A stretch of 7,400 nucleotides of DNA from Ruminococcaceae bacterium UBA6364 (GCA_002440045.1 DJRI01000119.1:1-7400); one strand, 5' to 3'. Shown: positions 1 to 6,868, numbered from the stretch's first letter. Translations and numbers: made by a program. The notes: generated from the sequence alone by a model not told the origin.

Positions 1-45
1 ACAACGTGCGGAATATAATCGCAGCTCTGCCGCGCGCTAACGGCT
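1..45. repeat. Left copy of a 45-bp inverted repeat
   Basis: This segment is the reverse complement of 6914-6958 with 43 of 45 positions identical (differences at positions 6 and 23). It contains a GCGGAATATAATCG block and a GC-rich CTCTGCCGCGCGC block, and ends in one GCTAACGGCT heptamer unit. It lies at the window edge, so it may extend further left. No coding potential is seen. Together with the matching right copy it brackets the three genes in opposite orientations. Whether this is a mobile-element end or a dispersed intergenic repeat cannot be told from one window. Confidence 0.85.
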
Positions 46-138
46 GACAACAAAACCCCGTGAAGCGGAAAACATATCCGTTCACAGGTTTCTCTTTATA
101 ACAATATAAAAATGATAATACGCAGTTACCGCCACGCA
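46..138 (-). repeat. Hairpin repeat element, copy A (reverse orientation)
   Basis: Read on the minus strand, this matches the element at 7044-7147 and the one at 6655-6747: a TGCGTG..GGCGG start, an AT-rich block with TTTTTATATTGTTATAAA, then a hairpin. Positions 77-149 align to 7044-7117 over about 74 columns with roughly a dozen differences. The hairpin arms are 53-69 and 77-91, with two bulges and a mismatch, so this copy is less perfect than the right-hand ones. It ends in a GTTGTCAG block (minus strand) also found after copy B. No gene is seen here. Confidence 0.75.
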
Positions 139-139
139 G

Positions 140-254
140 GCTAACGGCTAAGAGCTAACGGCTAACGGCTCAAGCGGCTTCGCCGCGCGCTAACGGCTAA
201 CGGCTCAAGCGGCGAAGCCGCATGCTAAAAGCTAATAGCTAACAGCTGCCGGCT
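140..254. repeat. GCTAACG heptamer arrays with GC-rich hairpins
   Basis: Heptamers of the form GCTAAYR/GCTAACG run at 140-170, 189-205 and 224-254. They are separated by two compact hairpins: GCGGC-TTC-GCCGC at 174-186 and GCGGC-GAA-GCCGC at 209-221. A 25-nt unit is directly repeated exactly (154-178 and 189-213, period 35). Positions 157-186 are the reverse complement of 6754-6783 (29 of 30). Positions 224-251 are the reverse complement of 6613-6647, except that the right side has one extra heptamer and one substitution. The array stops about five bases before the -35 box of the exporter promoter. It is non-coding. Confidence 0.85.
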
Positions 255-259
255 GCTTC

Positions 260-288
260 TTGACAAATCCGATTTTACGTTATAGAAT
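260..288 (+). promoter_or_regulatory. Sigma-A promoter of the ABC exporter operon
   Basis: A perfect -35 box TTGACA (260-265) is followed after 17 bp by TAGAAT (283-288), one mismatch from TATAAT. Transcription should start near 295, at the foot of the first leader hairpin. No other convincing promoter lies between here and the exporter start at 752, so the leader is probably about 455 nt long. Confidence 0.8.
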
Positions 289-491
289 GGTAAAGTCGGA
301 AAAAGCGCCGTGTAGACTTTTTTCGGCATTATTCGGCTCGTTACCGAATGTGTTCGCAGATAATCGGGGCAAAATTTTGCCCAACGATTTTCAACCGCAA
401 TAAACCGCCGTTTAAATTGGGCACAAATACAAACGTCTGCTCTTTAAAAGTATTTGCGCACCCTATTATGGGCGGAAGCTGTAAACGGTTT

Positions 492-513
492 TGCCGCAAA
501 TGCGGCATTTTTT
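492..513 (+). terminator. Intrinsic terminator inside the exporter leader
   Basis: TGCCGC (492-497) and GCGGCA (502-507) form a perfect 6-bp GC-rich stem with an AAAT loop, followed directly by six T residues (508-513). It lies about 200 nt after the predicted transcription start and 240 nt before the exporter gene. It could therefore end a short RNA of about 220 nt or act as a conditional terminator for the operon. No upstream gene in the leader needs such a terminator. Confidence 0.7.
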
Positions 514-596
514 GTGCGTTAAAACGGGGATGCCGTGTCGGGCGCAAAAGTGCCTTCCCCGAAAAGATGCCGATTAATTATTTCAGGACAATCGGC

Positions 597-623
597 GCCG
601 AAAAAAGCGTGTTCGGTTTTTTT
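597..623 (+). terminator. Second terminator-like hairpin in the exporter leader
   Basis: CCGAA (598-602) pairs with TTCGG (612-616), extendable by a G-U pair (597/617), around a 9-nt loop, followed by seven T residues (617-623). The stem is short, so it is weaker than the one at 492-513. Its left arm is also the perfect 11-nt complement of 317-327, so the hairpin could be disrupted by a long-range pairing with the start of the leader. Confidence 0.4.
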
Positions 624-751
624 AAAAGAAAAATTAAAGACTTCTCAGATTCGTTATTCACCGCGCTTTTTATCGGGTTTTATCACAAAAATCAATTCAA
701 ACAAAAGACCGTTTATCAGTCAGGGCGAAGCCCGAATTATAGGTAACAGTT

Positions 752-2584
752 ATGGAAAAAACAGAGAAAAAAACAAAAGCGCCCCAAGACGGGCGCAAAA
801 AAATCGCCCTTATAAGGCGGTTTTTAAAAGGTTGCCGTGCGCTTTTTGCGGTCAGTATTCTGTCCTCGGGCGTTGCGGCGCTTGCGGATATGATAAACCC
901 GCAGATAATACGCGCCGCTGTTGACAATGCCATCGGCGGCAACGAGCCTACGTTTTCAGAGCCTGTAATGAAGCTTGTTGAAAGTGTGGGCGGCTTTTCG
1001 TACCTCGGAAAGCATCTTTGGATTATGGCGCTTGCTATTGTGGCGGTTGCGGGCGTAAAGGTCATTTCGCAGTATGTTTTCAGGGTGAGCAACACTGCGG
1101 CGTCCGAAAAGCTTGTAAAAAATATGCGCGACGAGCTGTTCTATCACATAGAACGCCTCCCCTTTTCGTGGCATATGAAAAACCGCACGGGCGACATAAT
1201 TCAGCGCTGTACGTCCGACATCGAAACGATGAAAAACTTTGTCAGCGAACAGCTTACGTCGATAGTAAGAATTGTAATTCTTTTAATTCTTTCGGTTGCG
1301 TTTATGCTTTCGATGAACCCGCTTCTTACCGTTGTTGCGCTTATTCCCATGCCGTTTATAACGCTTTATTCACTCATGTTTCACAAAAAAATCGGCGACG
1401 GATTTGAACAGTGCGATGAAAAGGAAGGCAAGCTTTCTGCGATGGCGCAAGAAAATCTTACGGGCGTGCGCGTTGTAAGAGCCTTCGGCAGAGAGCGCTA
1501 TGAAAGAGACCGCTTTGAAGAGCACAACGAGCACTACACAAGCCTTTGGATAAAGCTTGCAAAGATTATGAGCAGATTTTGGAGCACCTCGGATATTCTT
1601 TCGGGTATTCAGATAATGCTTGTCGTTGTTTTCGGCGCGGTGTTCTGCATTAAGGGCAAAATGACCGCAGGCGAATACATTGCGTTCATTTCTTACAACA
1701 CAATGCTCATGTGGCCGATAAGGCAGCTCGGCAGAATGATTTCGGAGCTGAGCAAGGCGGGCGTTTCGATAGACCGCGTGAGCTACATACTCGATTCACC
1801 GCTTGAGCACGACAAAGAAAACGCCGTAACGCCGCCGCTTAACGGCGACATTGAGTTTAAAAATGTGAGCTTTGCTTATGAAAACTGCTCCGAAGTTTTA
1901 AAAGACATCAACTTTAAAATGAAGGGCGGCACAACGCTCGGCATTCTCGGCGGCACGGGCTCGGGCAAATCCACGCTTATGCTGCTTCTTGACAGGCTTT
2001 ACGATTTGCCCCCCGAAAACGGCAAAATCACAATCGGCGGCGTTGACGTTGCCGATATGAAAGCCGAATATTTAAGAGAAAACATAGGAATAGTTCTTCA
2101 AGAACCGTATCTTTTTTCAAGAACGTTAAAAGAGAATATCGGCATAACCGACGACGCGCTGACTTTAACCGAAATTCGCGCCGCCGCAAGAGCCGCATGC
2201 CTTGACGATACGGTTGAGGGCTTTAAAAAGGGCTACGACACGTTCGTCGGCGAGCGCGGCGTAACGCTTTCGGGCGGGCAAAAACAGCGCGCCGCCATTG
2301 CGCGCGTGCTTACGCACCCGTCGCCGATTATGATTTTTGACGACTCCCTTTCGGCGGTTGACACCGAAACCGACGCAAAAATCAGGCGCTCTCTTGAAGA
2401 ACGCTTCGGAACATCAAGTATAATTCTTATTTCGCACAGAATAACCACGTTAAGCAAGGCGGATAAAATAATCGTGCTCGACCGCGGCAGAATAGTCGAA
2501 GAGGGTACGCACGACGAGCTTAAAGCGGCGGGCGGAATATATCAGAAAATATACGAGATTCAGTCCGGCTTTGTAAAAGAATAA
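752..2584 (+). CDS. ABC exporter half-transporter, subunit with degenerate catalytic carboxylate (heterodimeric multidrug/lipid type)
   Basis: A 610-aa half-transporter in the usual exporter order: a basic cytoplasmic N-terminus (about 1-28), a six-helix membrane domain (helices near 29-47, 90-108, 171-187, 190-209, 283-301 and 305-325), then a nucleotide-binding domain from about 365. ATPase motifs: Walker A GGTGSGKST (400-408), Q-loop Gln450, signature LSGGQ (506-510), Walker B IMIFDD with Asp531 where the catalytic Glu normally sits, D-loop SAVD (534-537), switch His562. Asp at that position is typical of the degenerate-site partner in heterodimeric exporters such as BmrC or TM287. ATG 752 is preceded by AGG at 741-743, a modest ribosome site. 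The next gene starts 15 nt downstream and is its predicted partner. The protein is expected in the cytoplasmic membrane, exporting drugs, lipids or peptides; the substrate cannot be read from the sequence. The family call is secure, and orthology to one named exporter is not. Confidence 0.95.
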   Translation: MEKTEKKTKAPQDGRKKIALIRRFLKGCRALFAVSILSSGVAALADMINPQIIRAAVDNAIGGNEPTFSEPVMKLVESVGGFSYLGKHLWIMALAIVAVAGVKVISQYVFRVSNTAASEKLVKNMRDELFYHIERLPFSWHMKNRTGDIIQRCTSDIETMKNFVSEQLTSIVRIVILLILSVAFMLSMNPLLTVVALIPMPFITLYSLMFHKKIGDGFEQCDEKEGKLSAMAQENLTGVRVVRAFGRERYERDRFEEHNEHYTSLWIKLAKIMSRFWSTSDILSGIQIMLVVVFGAVFCIKGKMTAGEYIAFISYNTMLMWPIRQLGRMISELSKAGVSIDRVSYILDSPLEHDKENAVTPPLNGDIEFKNVSFAYENCSEVLKDINFKMKGGTTLGILGGTGSGKSTLMLLLDRLYDLPPENGKITIGGVDVADMKAEYLRENIGIVLQEPYLFSRTLKENIGITDDALTLTEIRAAARAACLDDTVEGFKKGYDTFVGERGVTLSGGQKQRAAIARVLTHPSPIMIFDDSLSAVDTETDAKIRRSLEERFGTSSIILISHRITTLSKADKIIVLDRGRIVEEGTHDELKAAGGIYQKIYEIQSGFVKE

Positions 2585-2599
2585 GGAGGAGAAGGAAGA

Positions 2600-4420
2600 A
2601 TGAAAAACTCCGAGAAAAAACGCGAGCATCTTCCCTTCTTCGGATTGGGAAAGATTGTTCCTTATATGAAAAAATACCGCGAAAAAATCTTTCTTATGAT
2701 TTTTTGCGGACTTATAGGCAGCTGCGTCGATATTTTTACGCCTGTTCTTCAGCGCTATGCGCTTAACCACTTTATCGGCGAAAACACGCTTGACACATTG
2801 CCCTATTTTATTTTGATTTATATTTTTGCCGTGCTTCTTACGGGCCTTGTAAACTACATTTCGTGCTATTTTGCAATGCAGATAGAGGTCAGCATTAACA
2901 AGGATTTGAGAAACGCCGCTTTTAACCATCTTCAAACGCTGTCGTTTTCGTATTTCAACCAAAACAGCGTCGGCTACATTCACGCACGCGTTATGAGCGA
3001 CACTTCGCGCATAGGCTCGCTTGTTTCGTGGAGCCTTATGGACGGCGTGTGGCAGTTCTCGTATTTTTTGGGCGCCATTATAGTTATGTTCGTTATGAAC
3101 CCGTCTCTTGCGGCGCTTGTTACTCTTATAGTTCCGCTTATCGCGGCGCTGTTTTCGGTGTTCCAGAAAAAGCTTATAAAAGTAAACAGCGAAATGCGCG
3201 AGCTTAACTCGCAGATTACGGGCAGCTTTAACGAGGGCATAACGGGCGCAAAAACAATCAAAACGCTTGTAATTGAAGATAAAATTACCGACAGCTTTAC
3301 AAACGAAACGCGTTCTCTTTACAAAAAATCGGTAAAGGGCGCGCGCCTTAGGGGCGCTTTTGCCGCAACGCTTAACCTTGCGTCGTCGCTGGCGCTTGCA
3401 ATCGTGCTTTGGCGCGGCGGCTATATCGCCGAAAACGAGGTCGGCACGTTTTCAATGTTTATGTCGTATGCACAGGGTATGATGGAGCCTGTGCGCTGGA
3501 TAATCGACTGCATTTCGGACTTTATCACAACCCAGGTAAACATCGAGCGCTTTTCAAAGCTTGTCGAAACCGAGCCCGACGTTAAGGATACGCCCGAGGT
3601 TATTGAAAAATACGGCGACTGCTTTAATCCCAAAAAAGAAAATTGGGAAGAGATAAAGGGCGATATAGAGTTCAAAAACGTCGATTTCAAATACCCCGAC
3701 GGCGACGAATACGTCCTTGAAAACTTCAACCTTAAAATACCGTTCGGCACAAATATCGCAATAGTCGGCGAAACGGGCGCGGGCAAGTCCACGCTTGTAA
3801 ATCTCGTCTGCCGATTTTTTGAGCCGACCGCGGGTCAGGTGCTTATAGACGGCAAAGACGCGCGCCTTCGCTCACAGCTTTGGCTTCACAGCGCAATCGG
3901 TTACGTCCTTCAAACGCCGCACCTGTTTTCGGGCACGGTTAAAGAAAATCTTCTTTACGGCAACCCCGACGCCACCGATGAAGAGATAGAAAACGCCTTG
4001 AAGCTTGTTTCTGCCGAGAGCGTGACCGCTCACCTTGAAAACGGGCTTTTGTCCGATGTCGGCGAGGGCGGCGACCTGCTTTCGACGGGCGAAAAACAGC
4101 TTATTTCTTTTGCACGCGCTGTGCTCTCAAACCCCAAGATTCTCATTCTTGACGAGGCGACCGCCTCGGTTGACACAATAACCGAGCAAAAAATTCAGTC
4201 GGCAATCGACAAGGTTATAAAGGGCAGAACATCGCTTGTTATAGCCCACAGGCTTTCGACCGTCAGAAACGCCGACCTTATTCTCGTCGTGAAAAACGGA
4301 AAAATTATTGAGAGCGGAACGCACAAAGAGCTTTTAAAAGAAGAGGGCTATTATTACGAGCTTTATAAAAGGCAGTATGAGGACGAAGCCACGGGAAAGG
4401 CATTCTCGACAACCGCCTGA
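2600..4420 (+). CDS. ABC exporter half-transporter, partner subunit with catalytic Glu and degenerate signature
   Basis: A 606-aa half-transporter, the predicted partner of the gene just upstream. It has six membrane helices (near 28-50, 67-92, 147-166, 168-187, 254-275 and 283-305) and a nucleotide-binding domain from about 354. Motifs: Walker A GETGAGKST (390-398), Q-loop Gln438, a degenerate signature LSTGE (494-498) instead of LSGGQ, Walker B ILILDE with catalytic Glu519, D-loop SVD (523-525), switch His550. This complements the upstream subunit: the working ATP site should use this protein's Walker motifs with the partner's LSGGQ, while the other site combines partner Asp531 with LSTGE and should hydrolyse poorly. 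The arrangement matches BmrD/TM288-type subunits. The strong ribosome site AAGGAGG (2583-2589) overlaps the upstream stop codon, consistent with co-translation from one mRNA. A strong terminator follows. The substrate is unknown. Confidence 0.95.
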   Translation: MKNSEKKREHLPFFGLGKIVPYMKKYREKIFLMIFCGLIGSCVDIFTPVLQRYALNHFIGENTLDTLPYFILIYIFAVLLTGLVNYISCYFAMQIEVSINKDLRNAAFNHLQTLSFSYFNQNSVGYIHARVMSDTSRIGSLVSWSLMDGVWQFSYFLGAIIVMFVMNPSLAALVTLIVPLIAALFSVFQKKLIKVNSEMRELNSQITGSFNEGITGAKTIKTLVIEDKITDSFTNETRSLYKKSVKGARLRGAFAATLNLASSLALAIVLWRGGYIAENEVGTFSMFMSYAQGMMEPVRWIIDCISDFITTQVNIERFSKLVETEPDVKDTPEVIEKYGDCFNPKKENWEEIKGDIEFKNVDFKYPDGDEYVLENFNLKIPFGTNIAIVGETGAGKSTLVNLVCRFFEPTAGQVLIDGKDARLRSQLWLHSAIGYVLQTPHLFSGTVKENLLYGNPDATDEEIENALKLVSAESVTAHLENGLLSDVGEGGDLLSTGEKQLISFARAVLSNPKILILDEATASVDTITEQKIQSAIDKVIKGRTSLVIAHRLSTVRNADLILVVKNGKIIESGTHKELLKEEGYYYELYKRQYEDEATGKAFSTTA

Positions 4421-4449
4421 CGAAAGCCGATAATCGCAAAAACACATAA

Positions 4450-4508
4450 AGGTTTTGAAAAAAGAACGTTAAATTTTTAACCGATTTTTTCAAAACCTAT
4501 TTTCTTTT
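4450..4508 (+). terminator. Strong intrinsic terminator closing the exporter operon
   Basis: A perfect 14-bp stem (4450-4463 with 4485-4498, core AGGTTTTG/CAAAACCT) has a 21-nt loop. The loop holds its own small stem GTTAAA/TTTAAC (4468-4473 with 4476-4481). A T-rich tail ATTTTCTTTT (4499-4508) follows. It lies 30 nt after the second exporter stop codon and before the promoter of the flavoenzyme, so it separates the two transcription units. Confidence 0.85.
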
Positions 4509-4510
4509 GC

Positions 4511-4534
4511 AATATATTGTGATACAATATTAAC
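4511..4534 (+). promoter_or_regulatory. Extended -10 promoter of the flavoenzyme gene with an overlapping palindrome
   Basis: TACAAT (4523-4528) is preceded by TG one base upstream (4520-4521), giving an extended -10 box. The region at the -35 distance is only T-rich with no good consensus. An inverted repeat ATATTGT-GAT-ACAATAT (4514-4530) lies exactly over the -10 box, as a repressor operator would. Transcription would begin near 4535, leaving a short leader with GGGAGG at 4545-4550. The regulator is not encoded in this window. Confidence 0.6.
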
Positions 4535-4557
4535 AGAATTTTTTGGGAGGAACCTTT

Positions 4558-6612
4558 ATGGAACAGAGATTAGAACCCTTATTTACTCCGTGGAAGATAG
4601 GCAACTGCGAAATCAAAAACCGCGTTGTGCTTACAAGTATGGGCGGAACCGACCTTTTCGGCTGGATGGAGAAGAACCATTTCGACAAAGACGGCGCGCG
4701 CTTCATTCTTGAAGTTGCAAAAAACAACGCAGGTCTTGTGCTCCCCGGCTGCCAGCCCGTTTACAACCCGATGTTCGGTCAGTGGCTCCACAAAAACAAA
4801 AAGATGTTTGACGACTTAAAAGCGTGGATGCCCGAATTTCACAAAACGGGCGCAAAGCTTTTCGTTCAGCTCACGGCAGGCTTCGGCCGCTCCTTCACCG
4901 TAAGCGAAATGATGGAAAAGCTTTACACAAACCCCGCTTTAAGAGTTCTCAGCAAGCCCTTTATGGACCTTGACAAAATCACGGCTTCGGCAAGCCCCTC
5001 GCCCAACCGTTGGTCGGACAAGATTCCCTCCCGCGAGATGACAAAGGCCGAAATACAGGAGTTTATCGACAGCTTTGCAAAGTCAGCAAAGCTTTTGAAG
5101 GACGCAGGCGTTGACGGCGTAGAGGTTCACGCCGTTCATGAGGGCTATTTGCTTGACCAGTTTACCCTTAAATATGTCAACAAGCGTACCGATGAATACG
5201 GCGGCTCGTTTGAAAACCGCTATCGCTTTGCGGTTGAAATCGTAAAAGCCATCAAAAAAGCCTGCGGAAACGACTTCCCCGTTTCGCTTCGCTACAGCGT
5301 GCTTTCAAAAACAAAGGGCTTCCGTCAGGGCGCGCTCCCGGGTGAAGATTATGTAGAAGTCGGCAGAGATATGGAAGAATCCGAAAAAGCCGTAAAATAC
5401 CTTGAAGAAGCGGGCTACGACTGCCTTAACTGCGACAACGGTACATACGACGCATGGTATTGGGCGCATCCGCCCGTATATATGCCCGAAAACTGCAACC
5501 TTGAAGATGTCGAGCATATCAAGAACTTTACAAATCTTCCCGTAATCTGCGCGGGCAGACTTGACCCCAGAGTTGCCGCAGACGCAATTAAAGAGGGCAA
5601 GCTTGACGGCGCCGGCTTTGCAAGACCGTTCCTTGCAGACCAGGAGTGGGTAACAAAGCTCATAAACGGCAAAGAGGACGACATTCGTCCCTGCATTCTT
5701 TGCCACAACGGCTGCTTTAATATGTGCCACTACAAGGGCGTGCCCAACGACCAGGAGCTTTCGGACAGCCTTCACCTTTCGCGCTGTGCCGTTAACGCCG
5801 AAACCATGCAGTGGAACAAGCACTACATCAAAAAGACATCTTCGCCCAAAACCGTTCACATTGTCGGCGGCGGCATCGGCGGTATGGAAGCCGCAAGAGT
5901 GCTTAAACTTCGCGGACACAAACCCGTTATTCACGAAAAGAGCGGCGTTCTCGGCGGAACGTTTATCCCCGCAAGCGCAGAGTCCTACAAGGGCAAGCTT
6001 CGCGAGCTTCTTAAATGGTACATTCGCCAGATGGACGTTCTCGGAATAGAGGTTCACCTCAACGACGAAGTTAAGGATATTTCAAAATTCGGCGACGCAC
6101 CCGTTATAATCGCAACCGGCTCTGTTCCGCGCAAGCTTAAACGCGTGCCCGGCTATGAAAAGATGGTCGAAGCGTGCGACTTCCTCAACGGCGCACCCGT
6201 CGGCGAGACTGTTGCCGTTATCGGCGGCGGCCTTACGGGCAGTGAGATTGCATATGAATTGGCGCTCAAGGGCAACAAGCCGATTATTGTCGAAATGAAA
6301 GACGACCTTGTAAGCCAAAAGGGCGTTTGCCTTGCAAACTCGTCGTATTTAAGAGAGTGGTTTGCACTCAACAAGGTGCCGGTATATCTTGAAACCACCC
6401 TGAAAGAGGTTAAAGACGGTTCTATAATCTGCACCGACAAGAGCGGCAAAGAGCTTGAAATTAAGTGCGACTCCGTCATAAGCTGCGCCGGTTATATCCC
6501 CGCACCGCTTGCCGAAAAGAGCGGCAAGGTGTTCCTTGTCGGCGATTGCCTTGCTATAGGCAACCTTCGCTCGGTCGTCTGGAGAGCATACGACGTCGCA
6601 ATGAAAATCTGA
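4558..6612 (+). CDS. NADH:flavin oxidoreductase, FMN/4Fe-4S/FAD, 2,4-dienoyl-CoA reductase / enoate reductase / BaiCD-like
   Basis: A 684-aa old-yellow-enzyme-type reductase with the full three-part architecture. Residues 1 to about 365 form the FMN-binding TIM barrel: an NRVVLTSM motif (21-28), HAVHEGYLLDQF (191-202) with the substrate-side His191/His194 and Tyr197, and TDEYGGSFENR (211-221). An iron-sulphur motif follows: Cys379, Cys382, Cys386, then Cys410 in a CAVN context (Cys390 is an alternative fourth ligand). From 431 comes the FAD/NAD(P) part: GGGIGG (437-442), a second nucleotide fold GGGLTG (556-561) with Glu579 ending its second strand (favours NADH), and GD (662-663) near the C-terminus. 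Such enzymes pass electrons from NADH via FAD and Fe-S to FMN and reduce, or in bile acid metabolism oxidise, alpha,beta-unsaturated carbonyl substrates. The substrate here is unknown; BaiCD-like means family resemblance only. I chose ATG 4558 because GGGAGG (4545-4550) sits 7 nt upstream; the in-frame TTG at 4543 overlaps that site. It has its own promoter, and no clear terminator follows at once. It is expected to be cytoplasmic. Confidence 0.93.
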   Translation: MEQRLEPLFTPWKIGNCEIKNRVVLTSMGGTDLFGWMEKNHFDKDGARFILEVAKNNAGLVLPGCQPVYNPMFGQWLHKNKKMFDDLKAWMPEFHKTGAKLFVQLTAGFGRSFTVSEMMEKLYTNPALRVLSKPFMDLDKITASASPSPNRWSDKIPSREMTKAEIQEFIDSFAKSAKLLKDAGVDGVEVHAVHEGYLLDQFTLKYVNKRTDEYGGSFENRYRFAVEIVKAIKKACGNDFPVSLRYSVLSKTKGFRQGALPGEDYVEVGRDMEESEKAVKYLEEAGYDCLNCDNGTYDAWYWAHPPVYMPENCNLEDVEHIKNFTNLPVICAGRLDPRVAADAIKEGKLDGAGFARPFLADQEWVTKLINGKEDDIRPCILCHNGCFNMCHYKGVPNDQELSDSLHLSRCAVNAETMQWNKHYIKKTSSPKTVHIVGGGIGGMEAARVLKLRGHKPVIHEKSGVLGGTFIPASAESYKGKLRELLKWYIRQMDVLGIEVHLNDEVKDISKFGDAPVIIATGSVPRKLKRVPGYEKMVEACDFLNGAPVGETVAVIGGGLTGSEIAYELALKGNKPIIVEMKDDLVSQKGVCLANSSYLREWFALNKVPVYLETTLKEVKDGSIICTDKSGKELEIKCDSVISCAGYIPAPLAEKSGKVFLVGDCLAIGNLRSVVWRAYDVAMKI

Positions 6613-6649
6613 CGGCAGCTGTTAGCTGTTAGCCGTTAGCTTTTAGCTT
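6613..6649. repeat. Heptamer array abutting the flavoenzyme stop codon
   Basis: AGCTGTT/AGCCGTT/AGCTTTT heptamers start at 6617, four bases after the TGA stop codon. Positions 6613-6647 are the reverse complement of 224-251 on the other side of the gene block, with one extra heptamer and one substitution. This is the inner edge of the right-hand inverted flank. Confidence 0.85.
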
Positions 6650-6654
6650 AATTT

Positions 6655-6747
6655 ACGGCAACTTGCATATTGTCATTTTTATATTGTTATAAACCGAACC
6701 CGGTGAATGGATTGTATTTTATCCGTTCGTCGGGTTCGTTGTCAGTT
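6655..6747 (+). repeat. Hairpin repeat element, copy B
   Basis: The AT-rich block ACGGCAACTTGCATATT..TTTTTATATTGTTATAAA (6655-6693) matches 7061-7099 with four differences. It is followed by a 17-bp hairpin: CGAACCCGGTGAATGGA (6695-6711) with 6722-6738, a 10-nt loop and three G-U pairs in RNA. A GTTGTCAG tail is shared with copy A. The block holds a TATAAA (6688-6693) just before the stem, only loosely promoter-like. The hairpin lacks a clear T-run, so it is at best a weak terminator for the flavoenzyme, 83 nt upstream. Confidence 0.8.
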
Positions 6748-6753
6748 GTTAAC

Positions 6754-6868
6754 GCGGCGAAGCCGCTTGAGCTGTTAGCCGTTGGCTGTTAGCTGTTAGC
6801 TGCGCGGTTTCACCGCGATTGTAACCGCGCAAAGCGCGGTGTATAGCGGAAAAATGCTTCGCATTTTT
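6754..6868. repeat. Heptamer array with a series of compact triloop hairpins
   Basis: The region contains GCGGC-GAA-GCCGC (6754-6766), heptamers (about 6770-6800), CGCGGT-TTC-ACCGCG (6803-6817), ACCGCGC-AAA-GCGCGGT (6824-6840) and AAAAATGC-TTC-GCATTTTT (6850-6868). The last could work as a weak terminator on either strand. 6754-6783 mirrors 157-186 (29 of 30). No reading frame of interest is present. Confidence 0.8.

Larger units (their letters stand above)
295..751 (+). promoter_or_regulatory. Long structured 5' leader of the ABC exporter operon (candidate attenuator or unclassified RNA)
   Basis: The stretch has no supported gene but many stem-loops in transcript order: 295-305/317-327 (11 bp with two G-U pairs, at the predicted transcript start); 331-336/344-349 (ATTCGG/CCGAAT); 362-366/385-389 closing around a GGGCAAAA/TTTTGCCC palindrome; 424-430/450-456; the terminator at 492-513; 525-530/556-561 enclosing 541-545/550-554; 569-575/590-596; a second terminator-like hairpin at 597-623; and GGGC-GAA-GCCC at 723-733 just before the ribosome site. 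Positions 317-327 can alternatively pair perfectly with 597-607. I do not recognise a known riboswitch; T-box and similar conserved boxes are absent. Transcription attenuation before an ABC exporter is an inference from this architecture. Confidence 0.55.

Noticed and set aside
140..254. CRISPR-like array
   Set aside because: The repeat unit is 7 bp, there are no spacers of uniform length, and no cas gene is present.
348..746. 132-aa open frame in the exporter leader, a possible leader peptide or small Cys-rich protein
   Set aside because: There is no Shine-Dalgarno site before ATG 348 or ATG 468, it runs straight through the terminator at 492-513 and the other stems, and its composition looks like translated structured RNA.
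295..751. T-box or known metabolite riboswitch
   Set aside because: No T-box AGGGTGG core or other conserved riboswitch box was found, and the downstream gene is an exporter with no amino-acid link.
535..924. 129-aa frame starting at a GTG in the leader
   Set aside because: No ribosome site, and it overlaps the start of the well-supported exporter gene in another frame.
2450..2983. 177-aa minus-strand frame across the exporter gene junction
   Set aside because: It is antisense to two strongly supported genes, has no motif support, and is explained by codon bias of the + strand.
4543..4557. Upstream TTG start adding five residues to the flavoenzyme
   Set aside because: These bases contain the GGGAGG ribosome site itself, and ATG 4558 is correctly spaced from it.
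5305..6057. 250-aa minus-strand open frame inside the flavoenzyme
   Set aside because: It is a shadow of a gene whose own frame has full domain and motif support; no ribosome site or recognisable domain is seen.
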